Positions 1-9,947 of a stretch of DNA of 64,000 nucleotides are shown piece by piece. The stretch is from the NCBI GenBank assembly GCA_024195265.1, contig JAJLRJ010000005.1, positions 46,052,515 through 46,116,514 on the forward strand, read 5' to 3'. A program made the position numbers and the translations under genes. Within the stretch, counting starts at the first letter, position 1. Every line of letters begins with the position of its first letter. Below the pieces are notes generated by a model. It had not been told where the DNA came from and ran no database searches. It was given only the letters and a program-made list of their open reading frames with translations. The stretch is from Dendrophyllia cribrosa. Taxonomy: Eukaryota > Cnidaria > Anthozoa > Scleractinia > Dendrophylliidae.

Positions 1-328
1 AAGCTGGAGTATCCCTAAACCAAATTGCATTGCAACACTATGCATAGAGAGCGTGGACTGAGCACAAAGCTTAAATACGCTGGGGTATCCCTAAACCAAT
101 TTGCATTGTTAGACTATGCATAGAGAAGGTGGACTGAGCACAAAGCTTAAATACGCTGGGGTATTCCTAAACCAATTTGCATTGTTAGACTATGCATAGA
201 GAGGGTGGACTGAGCACAAAGTTTAAATACGCTGGAGTATCCATAAACCAATTTGCATTGCTACACTATGCATAGAGAGGGTGGACTGAGCACAAAGCTT
301 CATAAGCTGGAGTATCCCTAAACCGATT
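1..328. repeat. Tandem repeat, unit about 78 bp
   Basis: Four to five copies of a unit of roughly 78 bp follow one another. Each contains GGTATCCCTAAACCAATTTG and CTATGCATAGAGAG. The last copy decays near position 330. It lies in host DNA outside the mobile elements and no coding function is apparent. Confidence 0.85.
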
Positions 329-529
329 TGCCTGAATTGTAGTGGAACTAACCTTTTCTCCATTCCTAGGTTTGAATGGTGCAGTTTTGAAAACCAGAAC
401 TGATGAACTGCGATAGAGGAGAAGAGGAGCAGGAGGGACATCTGAAGACACGCCATCAGTTGTGTCTGTCTGTCTGTTCCAGCTGGACACCTTTCGCTCC
501 TGCTGCTGACTTTTGATAATCAAATGTTG

Positions 530-1140
530 GCTCTCCTGCAATGGAAGAAGGATGAATGACAAAAAAAGGAATGCATGACATGAAGCAAGAATGTGTGGCA
601 CAAAGGGGAGAAGACATGAAGGATCATGCATGACACAAAAGCAGGAATTGATGCATGACACAGAGAAAGGAATGTGTGACTATATGGAGCAAGAATGTGT
701 GACATACAGAATCCAGAAGGCCTGACAAAATCAGGAATGCATGACATGAAAGCATGAATCTGTGATACAAGGTAGAAAAGAGCGACAAAGAAGCACAAAT
801 GTGTGACACAAATGCAAGGGCTGACATTAAAAGAATGAATGAAACAAAAAGAATATGTGACAGAGCAAGAATGCATGACATAAAAAAAGGAATGTGTGAC
901 AAAACAAAAATGTGTGATATATTAAGCAAGAATGTGACACAAAAGCTTGATTACATGACACAAAGAATGCATAATACAATAAGAATGTGTGACACAAAAA
1001 AAATTGTGTGACACAAAGATTGCATGACAAAAAGCGAGAATGCATGACGCATGAATGCGTGAGACGATAGTACGAAAGTGTGATACATGAGTGTGTGGTG
1101 TGAAGAAGCTGTATTTGTTTTATATGACATGGTCACATGT
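530..1140. repeat. Degenerate short-unit minisatellite
   Basis: The block consists of variable repeats of the type AATGTGTGACACAAA and AATGCATGACAAAA, spaced 20-35 bp apart. The open frames on both strands here come from the repeat itself and are not gene-like. Confidence 0.7.
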
Positions 1141-1339
1141 ACACAAAAGGCAGGAATTTAAAACAATACAAAAGCAAAAAATTAATGTGTCACAGAAGAA
1201 AAAGAATGTGTGACACTTATTTTAATATATCTAATATTTTATAATATATCTATATCTAATATTTTTCTAATATTTTTTAATATATCTAATATTTTAGAAA
1301 AGCAGGTGTAAAAGCCATAAGGGCACAAAATGGGTAAGT

Positions 1340-1480
1340 GACATCAATAACAAGTGTGTGACACTTTTGTGACACCAAGAACGTGTGTGACACCAAGAAA
1401 GATTGTGACACATGTGTGACACCAAGAATGAGTGTGACACAAGTGACACCAAGAACAAGTGTGTGATACTTGTGTGACAT
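1340..1480. repeat. GTGTGACACCAAGAA short tandem repeat
   Basis: At least six near-copies of GTGTGACACCAAGAA occur in tandem. They resemble the preceding minisatellite but carry a different core. This is host intergenic or intronic DNA. Confidence 0.65.
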
Positions 1481-2057
1481 TGTTTACCTGAAGCAGTTGT
1501 TCTTGATGTTCTGTTCCCATGTGGGTCCTTGACATGACAGCTTGCCCAGCCATGTGCATAAGAAGCAGAGCTTTGGAAAGCGGATTCCTATTACACTGGG
1601 TCTGTAGTGCATTCTCGGCTTCACTTAACTGTAATGAACTGTCACTGGGTTTTATCTTCTCCTGTCAGGTAAGAAAATGAAATTTCTAAGCAAAACAAAA
1701 ACTGGGTCGTTTGAACCTGGCGTTGTGTATTTTCTTTACACAAGCAACTTTTCTTCTCATTGTCACTTCTCCACCTCGGTATGTATATCCAAGATTGAAA
1801 GTTAACCAAGGATTTCACTTCTCTTGTTGAAAACATTTTCAAAAGCTCTTTTTAACATGAAGAAAAGTCATATTGCTGAGCCCAAAAAGAAAAAGAACAA
1901 AACCTCTGGAAATGTTTCATTGATTGATTAAAAATGGATTCAACATTGATGCTAATCTTTGTCTAGCTAAATTGTACATTGAGCAACCCAAACACGGATT
2001 TTTTACAGCTGCAGCAGTAAATGTCAAAGCTTAGCTATTAAATCAGGAAAAAAGTAC

Positions 2058-2246
2058 CTTCTGTTTTTTTGCAGACTTCTTCTGTTCATTAGGCTGCTGT
2101 CCAAGGTTGGCAAGTTTGACAGCAATTCTGTGTCTAACAAACAGCAGCTCCATATGCAAAGCTTCTATCATCCTGTCTATCAAACTGGACTCCTGGCTCT
2201 CTGTGGCTTCATCTTCAGCTTTTTGTTTGCTTACACTTGGAGAAGT
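2058..2246 (-). CDS. Host gene exon (phase 0), unidentified protein
   Basis: A 189-bp open segment on the minus strand has a good acceptor (TTTGAACAG just before it) and a donor (AAG|GTAC). It encodes 63 residues rich in E, K and S that begin TSPSVSKQKAEDEATESQ and then become a helical segment (IDRMIEALHMELLFVRHRI). Length and phase (multiple of three, phase 0 at both ends) match the three other minus-strand exons to its right, so I join them as one gene. The arrangement vaguely suggests a large axonemal protein of the CFAP54/CFAP46 kind, but I cannot name it with confidence. The stretch from 2247 to 3846 shows no further exon I can support. Confidence 0.6.
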
Positions 2247-3846
2247 CTGTTCAAACGTGGAGGAAAAATACAGTAACCAGATCAACATTTAAGTTTAATA
2301 TACATGAAACACGAGAAAGAGTTAAAAATGTAAAGAACGTTCTCTCCGAGTCTTGAATAATTGAAAAAAACATATATGAGATTTCGGCTGCATGTACCAA
2401 TCTGCAGCCTTCGACGAATAATTTCTAAGGCTGCAGATTGGTAGCCAAAAGCTCATTTTTTTTTTCAATAAAAAAAAAATAACAAATTCAAGCCAGAGAA
2501 CGTTTTTTAGCGGAGCTCGCGGAGCCCCATACTCATAGAACTAAACCTATGCCCGTCATTTTTCATGGTCATGGCTAGCGGAATGTTTCGCGGGCGCGTG
2601 TGCCGCCCGCGGACGTGCGCCCGTGTTGGACAGGGCTAGTTCGCGGGCGCGTATGTCGTCGCAAAACATGCGCGTAGGACGCCACACAACATCCGAGACG
2701 TTTGTTTTCTTTTAATACGGATTTCTTGAATTTCATCCAAGGCAGTTCGAACTCGATCGATGCGCTATAAATGGTACGCGTTTTGCTTTTAAACATAAAC
2801 TAATGGAGATTTAAATAAAATTTTTCGAAAGATTGTGTTGTCCCTTTTTATGTGTTTGTTCATTCATTGCATAGATTGAAAAGCGATTTTATAGTTCTAT
2901 CTTCACTCGCGTCGCCTTATGCAAATAAGCTTATGTTTGTGTATTTTTTCAATTTTGATTTCCAAATCAGTTTCTCTGGCAATTTTTGACAAGCAACAAC
3001 TGTATTTTATTCGGAAAGTAGTCGTACTAGTTATTGTAGACGGAGAAAAAGTTGTTTTAATTTGTGAACTTTTGTACGGTTTAAATGTACTTTGCAGACG
3101 GTCGCGTAATACTGTTTTTGAGAATTGCTAAAATGAAAAATAGCCCGGTCGTCAGTCTTAATTCTTGTGCTTCCGACCTTTCACCTTAGTTAGGTTTCAC
3201 CTTAAGTTAAGCTTGTTCAGTGGGCGACGCTGTTAGGCGTATATATATCACATTTTAGTCATGTTTACCCCTGGTTGCACGTCCATTTTTACAAGAGAAA
3301 GAAGTGAGTTTATAAAATGAGTCGCAGCCAATAGAAGTTATTGCAAAGCGTGATGTTTGCTGTCAGGATGCATCAAATGTAGGTGTTGTGTTACAAGGTG
3401 TACTTTACTCATAAGGGTTCATATGGGAAGACAATCGTTTGGCTTTTTATGATATAAATTTCAAAGTTCACTCCGTCAAATTGACTTGTGTTTTCTTTGT
3501 TGTTTAGTGGAAACCCAAAAAACGATAACTCACCCAAACTGCTTCAAATCACAATGAAGAGAGGACAAACAACAAACAAAGCAACACAGCATCCAAGCAA
3601 GTCAAAAGTATGGAGTTAAAATAAAAATTCTAACCTGATAAACAAGCCAAAAAGGGTGGGCACCTCGCATGGGGCTTCACATCCTTTTTGCACCTTTTCT
3701 CTTTGTGCTCCCATTTTATGATCCAAGTAGGCCTTGTAACACAACACCTACATTTGTACACATCCTGATAGCAAAGGTCACCTGAAATAACTCTTATTAT
3801 GAGCTTGGGCTGCCTGTGTATGTAAAATCTATTGTGAATATATTAC

Positions 3847-4086
3847 CTTAATCCAGCTGACATCAGCAATGTTCGTCTTATTGGTGTCAATCACTGTGTC
3901 ACGTGCCTTAGCAACATCTCCAAGACCCTGCTCCAGAATGCCCAGCACCTTATTCAGGATGTCACGCACTCCTGTCCCTACCCCTCCCATGGTGATATCC
4001 ATCTGTTTGCTGTAATCCGTAAACAAGCTTCTTATGGGTTTAGGGCCAGTAACAGGTTTCTCAAACACCTCTGTTTCAGCTTTCTC
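3847..4086 (-). CDS. Host gene exon (phase 0)
   Basis: A 240-bp exon candidate on the minus strand is bounded by an acceptor (CTGTTTATTTAG) and a donor (AAG|GTAATA). It encodes 80 residues with no stop, including EVFEKPVTGPKPIRSLFTDY and a glycine-containing helix (GVRDILNKVLGILEQGLGD). It is phase 0 at both ends like its neighbours at 4701-4907 and 2058-2246. It is probably part of the same host gene that is interrupted by the nested elements to the right. Function not recognised. Confidence 0.65.
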
Positions 4087-4700
4087 CTAAATAAACAGTC
4101 ACTAACAATTAATCCTTCCTGATTCACTTCTTAAGCTAAACTTTGAGTTGCACAGTAACAAAGGGAACTCCCAAACAAAAATGACGGGGTTGCTCGTCAG
4201 GAATTTTTAAAAAAAAAACCTGAAAAGATGCTAGAATGTCATTTGATGGGCCTGGATTTTTACCCCTAAGAGGTACCAATTCTAAGACAGCACATGCCAT
4301 AATTATTATTTTTATCGGCTCGATACCCTAAAAGGTACCGCGATAATTTCAATGGTGGTCATTTCAGATTTTAGCCCCCTAAGCAGTACCAGTCTACACA
4401 TCGAGACACCTAAAAGATACAACAAACTTGAGAATGAATGAATGAATGACCGCCGAGATGTGACATTGCATTTTAATAGATGGTTTATTCTGTTTATTAT
4501 GCCGTACAAGGTGGTTCTACTGTAACTTTTGAGTCTGTGAATGAAATCCTAAAGTATGACCATTCAAATGAAAACTCTTTGACAGCAGTACTTTTCTTTG
4601 ATAGTGTTCATTTCCTGATATTTTGTCAAGTGAAATATGTTATTTTTCCCCTGTTTTTATATTGGCCATTGCTGGGATTTAAAGACAGTAAGAATCTAAC

Positions 4701-4907
4701 CTGTTTGAAATCTACGTGTTCTGGGCAGACAGACAGTGCTGGTGTCTGTGTCTCCGCGCTGCCCACCCTGGACTGATCTGTGAGTCCTGCTTTACATTCC
4801 AGTAGTAAGGAGAACTTTAGTGTCACTTCAGCGCTCAAAATGGGGTCAAAACTGGCAGCATTGCTCCAGGACAGTGCTGAGTGAACCACTGCCAAGATGT
4901 ACAGCCA
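4701..4907 (-). CDS. Host gene exon (phase 0)
   Basis: A 207-bp exon candidate on the minus strand has acceptor CACATTTCAG and donor CAG|GTTAGA. It encodes 69 residues, starting WLYILAVVHSALSWSNAA and ending HVDFKQ. The frame stays open throughout and both intron phases are 0. It lies between two other exons of the same phase and strand. No domain recognised. Confidence 0.65.
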
Positions 4908-5689
4908 CTGAAATGTGATCAATTCAACTCATGTTAACTGGGACAGAAAAATTGGTATGTTTGGAAAATTGGAGAAGCACTCATGAAAGATGAGAGAGCC
5001 TGTTATATCAGAACTTTTAACCTTCATTAAGCATGACTCCCCTCCTAATCGTACACTCAGTCATGGTTCCACTACATTTTTAACCTCCCAAAAGCAGACA
5101 CTCAATGATGGTCCCAGCTACATGTATATGTACATACAAACTCTATAAAATGTAATCTCTCATACAAACTACAAATTCTCCTTTCTTGTCCCAATTCATT
5201 GCTTATAAAAGCAGTGGGGAGAAGTTGTTATAACATCAAGAGAACTCATTTCAATTCAGTTGGGTGATCGTATAACTCTTCTGTTTGATTAGGATTGTAC
5301 TGATATACAAGAGGATATACAAGGGGAAAGCACAGGCAGCCCAAGCGTTGCGTGAGTCAGGCCGGGCATGACCCTTCAATGAAAGTGGTATAACGGGCAC
5401 TTTATAATGTTGTATGGGAAAAAAGATTACATAGCGACTCTATTTAACACAAAAGGACAAAAGAATATTTTATTTAGCGTTTGAAATCTAGGTTATTTTT
5501 TTCCCCATACATGTACAAGACTTATTTAAAATAAGCACTCAACGGCTGCAGTGTAACCCCATACAGTTTTAATTGACGGGTCACAAACTTACCGACTCAT
5601 AATTATTGTTAGCATTGTGTGAGTCAGTATTTATCAGTATTTATTTATCTTTGCTTTCTCATGACATGATGTGACATGAGAAAGCAAAG

Positions 5690-5960
5690 GATCTGCTTAT
5701 AGAAGCACCCCTCCCCCCACCCCACCCCCCGTAAGACATGGCCTTACCCGGCTATAGAAGCACCCCTCCCCCCACCCCCTGTAAGATATGGCCTTACCTG
5801 GTCATAGAAGCACCTCTCCCCCAACCCCCCTGTAAGACATGGCCTTACCCGGTTATAGAAGCACCCCTCCCTCACCCCCCACCCCCTGTAAGACATGGCT
5901 TTACCCGGTTATAGAAGCACCCCTCCCTCACCCCCCACCCTCTGTAAGACATGGCCTTAC
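5690..5960. repeat. C-rich tandem repeat carrying copies of a 5' splice site
   Basis: Four to five copies of a unit of about 60 bp contain TAGAAGCACCCCTCCC and GTAAGACATGGCCTTACC. On the minus strand each unit presents CCGGGTAAGGCC, the same junction that forms the donor of the exon at 5961-6104. The repeat therefore seems to have grown from the start of the intron. Confidence 0.8.
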
Positions 5961-6104
5961 CCGGTTGACAAACACATCATTCAACAGCTGCTTGCAGTTC
6001 TCCAAAGATGAGGACAGAATTCGTTGAAAATGAGGCTTACATTTGGACCACAGGAAGAGAGCAGCATCTACCATCATATCACAATCTTTCATCAGGATGG
6101 CAGA
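5961..6104 (-). CDS. Host gene exon (phase 0)
   Basis: A 144-bp exon candidate on the minus strand lies between an acceptor (TCTCTCATCAG) and a donor (CCGG|GTAAGG). It encodes 48 residues including ALFLWSKCKPHFQRIL. It is the last host exon before element A. The same strand and phase scheme continues at about 62966-63042 on the far side of the 56-kb insertion, so the element most likely sits in the intron between them. Possibly an axonemal/ciliary protein; identity not established. Confidence 0.6.
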
Positions 6105-6407
6105 CTGATGAGAGAAATTCAACACTGTTAGATTGGTGTGTGGTACAAACAAAATGCCCAACACATAATTAACACTCCCACTTTGAGTCACATTCATTAG
6201 TGCTTGTTTTTGGGTATGCAAAACAATACAAAAAAATTATGAAGATTCTTATAAAGAATTGTTGCTGTGCATATAGTGCCTGTGTAGTGCTACAAATGCA
6301 GTACAACCAAACTTGTATTATTATAATCCCTTATGCATATTTTTTAGGTTCAAAAATTCAGCGATTATGGTTTGGGGGATTTTATTGGGTTTTTCTGGAA
6401 GCCCTGG

Positions 6408-6615
6408 AGTAGTATAGGGGATTACCTGCACGGTACCACCCCAAGGGAGGGTTAACTCCCCCCCACGGAGCCTTCCCCACGAACCTCCTTGCAGTCAATC
6501 CGTGGGATTAGCTATTGTCTTTTAACCCTTGTTTTAAGCGTCCCCGGATGCACTCACCACACTACAATGGAGTTGAGTATCACCAATTGAAGAAATCTAT
6601 ACCCCTTAAATATAT
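6408..6615. repeat. Left terminal inverted repeat of element A
   Basis: A terminal hairpin-like segment (6408 to about 6462) begins AGTAGTATAGGGGATTACC and ends GGTTAACTCCCC. It is followed by a second stem (CCCACGGA/TCCGTGGG) and by the inner repeat 6504-6615, whose reverse complement lies at 62455-62576. Relative to the right end the terminal segment is in the opposite orientation. Confidence 0.8.
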
Positions 6616-6664
6616 ACCACTACGGGTCGCGGAAAAAAAATCTTTTTTAGACGTCGCCTTATAA

Positions 6665-6864
6665 AAAATCGTCATTATCATGTAAGGAATGTTTGCGTTC
6701 CAAGACCACCACCAACCGTAGTATGTTCTGAATCTGTAGATCTTGAAAACCCCTACACAATACAATTCTTAGAACAATTGGCATTACCACTGTTTGCCGC
6801 ATTAACACAGCTCGCCTTTTTTGAACTTCTAAAACAACATTATCCACCAGATCAACAGACGTAA
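6665..6864 (+). pseudogene. Coding remnant of unknown function
   Basis: A plus-strand frame of about 66 codons without an ATG runs to the TAA at 6862. It has a protein-like composition (SESVDLENPYTIQFLEQL, then a leucine-rich segment). It sits between the left terminal repeat of A and the YqaJ gene. It may be the remnant of a small element gene or a displaced fragment. Not recognised. Confidence 0.3.
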
Positions 6865-6934
6865 CGCTCGCTCGTGTTTTATATCGTTGGGGTATTACCA
6901 ATTGAAGAATTCTATACCTTTTGTATTATCAGTG

Positions 6935-7887
6935 ATGACGACTGCTCAAGTGTTCATAAACTTTCTTAAATCGAGGAAGACAGGTTTGATACAAAAGAGC
7001 ACCGACTGGGTGCGAGCCAGACAAAATACTATCGAAGCATCAGAAATCTCTGCTTTGACAGGATCTTCACCATTTGAATCACGAAAAAGTTTGCTCTTAA
7101 AGAAAATACAACCCACAGATACATTCAATAATGCTGCATGTACTTGGGGTAATCTATTCGAACCACTAATATGAAAGTATTTTGAACTAAAACACTCTTT
7201 TTACGTTTTTGGGTACAGTATCTCTCCTGATCTTGCAAGCGATCATCCGCTTTATCGAAAGGTTACCTGTAGCCCAGACGGGTATTTTATTAGAAGAGAT
7301 AACACTATAGTTTTGTTAGAATTTAAATGCCCATTCAAGAGGAAAATAGCTTTGAACAATATCCCTCATTGTTATAGAGATCAAATACAAACGGGCCTTG
7401 CTTTTAGTGGAGAAAGAGTAAACAAAGGATTATTTGTGGACGCTTACTTTAGAATGTGTTCTTTAAAACAGCTAGAACCTAGTTTAGGCCATAATCAGTT
7501 TTTAAATGGAGGGAATATATACAATACAAAAAAACAAAACAACTCTTGCGTGGGGAGTTTGTTATTCATTTAGCAAAGAAAAAATATCAAAAAATCAAAA
7601 CAGCCTCATTGATCTTGGTGCCCTTGAAACATCGAAAGCCTTGTTTGAGAAGGTAATGAATTCTATTGCAGAGAAAAACATCTGGTGTTGTTATGATAAA
7701 GTGAGAATGGGGTTTTCAAAACAAGACGAAGGTGAGGAGAGAGCGATTGATTTCTATGCGACAAGCATTTAAATTAGATCAAACAACTGAAATGCCTATA
7801 CCAGTAGCAGTTTTTGCGTGGAAACTGCTTGATTTGACTGAAATTTGGGCAACAAAAGAACCAAATTTCTTAGAAAACATTCAATAA
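6935..7887 (+). pseudogene. YqaJ-type (lambda exonuclease family) viral recombinase, broken
   Basis: The protein would be a PD-(D/E)XK alkaline-type exonuclease that resects DNA ends for recombination or replication. Visible family features are the N-terminal ASEISALTGSSPFESR segment, the WGNLFEPL box, and the catalytic SPDGYF...LLEFKCPF pair (aspartate, then ExK). The CYRDQIQTGLAF helix follows. The start is taken at the first ATG of the frame. An in-frame TGA at 7172-7174 interrupts it after FEPLI. Frameshifts near 7530 (A-rich run) and near 7765 break the 3' third. It is the first gene inside the left end of A; no counterpart exists in B or C. The reading of the family is secure from the motifs; activity is lost. 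Confidence 0.82.
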
Positions 7888-8110
7888 TAATGATAATGAC
7901 TTTATTAACGTGTCAGTCAAAATCTAGCAGAGGGAATTCCACACTGCTAATAGGGGACACCTAACTATCTAAAATATAATAAAAATACAAAAACATATCA
8001 ATAAAAATTTGAGACCAAAATCTACCAAGACTAGAATTAAAAACTATCATTGATAACTCACTAACATAAACACCACAAAACTCTAATTCTAATTATCAAA
8101 ATTCTAAAAA
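7886..8110 (-). mobile_element. Probable 3' tail of a non-LTR retrotransposon
   Basis: On the minus strand this segment ends with AATAAAGTCATTATCATTAT, a polyadenylation signal running into ATT/ATC microsatellite, which is typical of some LINE 3' ends in marine invertebrates. It abuts the end of the YqaJ remnant. The rest (up to about 8110) is AT-rich with no coding signal. Extent and family are uncertain. Confidence 0.4.
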
Positions 8111-8155
8111 AATCAATTAATTAGTAAAGCGTTTTCATCAGAATTTATCTAGTCT

Positions 8156-8374
8156 ATGAAAAAAATAACAGAAATCGCTTTCGAGGAGGAAATCAAGGGT
8201 TGCCCTGGAAATTTTGCCCAAATCGAGCGTAACCCTGACAAAATTCCAGCTACCCCAAAGAAACAAGAGGAAACAGCACCAAACACCAACGATGAAAGCG
8301 AATTTATGAAAGACTTTTTAGAGAATAAATTAGATTACGAAAAGCGAGATTATTTACTTACGGCACATTATTAA
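8156..8374 (+). CDS. Hypothetical 72-aa protein in element A
   Basis: An ORF starts with ATG and encodes an acidic, lysine-rich peptide without recognisable domain (for example FMKDFLENKLDYEKRDYLL near its end). It lies between the YqaJ remnant and the VLTF3-like remnant. It could be a short intact gene or a fragment of a longer decayed one. Of the following stretch to 8810, only the small inverted-repeat element at 8669-8783 is recognisable. Confidence 0.3.
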   Translation: MKKITEIAFEEEIKGCPGNFAQIERNPDKIPATPKKQEETAPNTNDESEFMKDFLENKLDYEKRDYLLTAHY

Positions 8375-8668
8375 TGCCCACGGCATTAGTAGCTGAATGC
8401 CAATGAAATTCGTTCTTTAGATTTGTAGCGGGTTTCTGAAGTTTTATGTAAGATAAAATCTCGCGTTGTGGCCCTTCTGGTAAAATTAGATCTAAGATTT
8501 TGTAAATAAATAAGGGATAATAAATTATTTTTGGAAGGTTATAACTTATGCGTGAGTTAACAAAGTTTATTTGACCTATTTGTTCCGGAAATGACGCGTA
8601 ACAACAGAGTAGAGAATTTGAATCAATATTACACAGTAAATCTCTTAAAATATCTATTGTTAGGGGTG

Positions 8669-8783
8669 TTTCTTGGTGTTGCGGACACTATTGTTGGTTA
8701 GCTTTTGTGTTGTGGTGTGGGTATTGTTTACTTTCTTTTGAATCTTTTGTTTTACGTCATTTGGTGATTGCAACACCAAGAAA
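8669..8783. mobile_element. Small inverted-repeat (MITE-like) element
   Basis: A perfect 14-bp inverted repeat, TTTCTTGGTGTTGC at 8669-8682 and its complement at 8770-8783, bounds a 115-bp segment. No coding capacity. A 2-bp or longer target duplication is not clear. Confidence 0.5.
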
Positions 8784-8809
8784 CTGCCATTGTTAGCGAT
8801 GCTGAAAGA

Positions 8810-9074
8810 ATTTTTTTTTTGCCATTTCTCTCCGTAATTCTATCGCCTAATTTTGTCAATGAGTCATTTCCGAGTATATGATCAAGCCAATAATTAAAAG
8901 CATATTTGAAGTAGAACGGCTTTTTATTTTCATATTATTATTTTTGTAGAGTTGTTCACGATTGAAGGCCGCTCCGTCTATTCTTTCAACACGGCCGCAT
9001 TTTCTACAAATAAGTTCTGCTAATTCACAATCGAGTGAAAATGACCCACCACATTCTAGACACGATTTTATCAT
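8810..9074 (-). pseudogene. VLTF3-like transcription factor, N-terminal remnant
   Basis: The minus-strand ORF begins with a zinc ribbon: CLECGGSF...ICRKCGRVERID has the CxxC...CxxC spacing. It then enters a helical segment that continues beyond a frameshift near 8900 (YWLDHILGND in another frame). This layout, ribbon then helical domain, matches the more complete VLTF3-like genes of B (12143-12715) and C (31475-32050). The known role of the family is late-gene transcription in nucleocytoplasmic DNA viruses. Only the first third or so is left here. Confidence 0.55.
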
Positions 9075-9135
9075 TTTGTTTGTTCTATTTGAAGTGATAA
9101 CAAACCCGCTTTTGCGGTAAACTCCTGTTCTGATG

Positions 9136-9361
9136 TCAAACTAAGAGCTTCGAAGATGACACAGCTTTTCTGGTAGTTGTGAGCGGGTAAAGTTCGGTTA
9201 GGTAGTCGCTACCAGTGATTGAACGAAGCAAGACTTGTTTATGTTGATTATCTAAGACACTTAGTTGAGTCTTGTATTTTTTCTTTTCATCCATACGTCT
9301 AATGATAGACAGTTGTGTGATAAAACGCTCATAAACTTCAGTATCTCGCAACGTAGTCATG
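9136..9361 (-). CDS. Hypothetical 75-aa protein in element A
   Basis: I prefer the internal ATG at 9361 over the longer frame (to 9471), because the preceding 36 residues look non-coding. The peptide is charged and helical (VYERFITQLSIIRRMDEKKK). Same strand as its neighbours at 8810-9074 and 9948-10537. No family recognised. The following stretch 9472-9572 is empty. Confidence 0.35.
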
Positions 9362-9572
9362 TTTATATTTTTAATGTAAATGTTCAATTGGGCAAACTTT
9401 AGATGAGCATCACTTACGTGTGCGTGTGGTTCATAATTGTTTGTGCATGCGTGTCCTTCAGGAGTTACCACATGTGAAAGCGCGGTAGTTTTGATCTCGA
9501 TATAAGACCTGATCGCACCATATATTGTATTAAGTCTGTAATTTGGTAGAATTCACGGGGGGTGACGGTTGG

Positions 9573-9834
9573 CCACTGTCTGAACCCCGCTTACAGTTCA
9601 TACGATGTCAGACCAGGAGTAGTGGGGTTGTTGAGTCAGTTGATGACCCCCGGGTGAGCCCGCTCCGGCCCAACTGATAACAGGGGGGTGCTCAGAGATC
9701 TCCTCGGAGAACTCACCCTCGTTCCCAGAGGTAAAATGGGAAAGACAACTGCCTTGTCAGCAGTTAAAGTCCTCACTTAGGTGAGGCAAAAAGTCCTAGC
9801 CAGGGCTAGGCAGAAACAGCCACCGAGCACCCCC
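9573..9834. other. GC-rich multi-hairpin block, function unknown
   Basis: A 10-bp stem, GGGGGTGCTC at 9684-9693 with GAGCACCCCC at 9825-9834, encloses five consecutive hairpins: TCTC/GAGA (9699-9710), TTCCCA/TGGGAA (9722-9742), AACTGC/GCAGTT (9747-9765), CCTCAC/GTGAGG (9771-9786) and CCTAGCC/GGCTAGG (9795-9810). Upstream lie TCAGTTG/CAACTGA (9636-9677) and GTCTGA/TCAGAC (9578-9613). The GC content is far above its surroundings. It could be a structured RNA, a pol III SINE, or a folded DNA element; the strand is unknown. Confidence 0.55.
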
Positions 9835-9854
9835 GACCAGGGTTTTGTCCCTTT

Positions 9855-9926
9855 TGTGACGTGTCACGCAATGTCACGCGTGACAGTCACGCGCAATGTC
9901 ACGTCACGTGTCATGCCGTGTAACGC
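9855..9926. promoter_or_regulatory. Cluster of TGACG/CACG palindromes
   Basis: About nine overlapping TGACG, GTCACG or CACGTCA motifs fall within 72 bp, including GCGTGACAGTCACGCGC. Such clusters resemble bZIP/CRE-type binding sites. The block directly follows the multi-hairpin segment and precedes the 3' end of the gene at 9948. It may equally be part of an inserted repeat. Confidence 0.35.
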
Positions 9927-9947
9927 AATAAAGCGAGAAACCCGAGT

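Noticed and set aside
530..1140. Plus- and minus-strand ORFs with cysteine/histidine-rich peptides
   Set aside because: They derive from a degenerate minisatellite.
540..1480. CRISPR-like array
   Set aside because: Units are degenerate and adjacent without unique spacers of constant size, in a eukaryotic sequence.
7506..7772. Separate gene behind YqaJ
   Set aside because: The frame is the continuation of the YqaJ gene after a frameshift, not an independent protein.
9636..9677. Hammerhead ribozyme core (GTCAGTTGATGA)
   Set aside because: The required CUGAUGA and GAAA boxes with three stems are not present in the right order.
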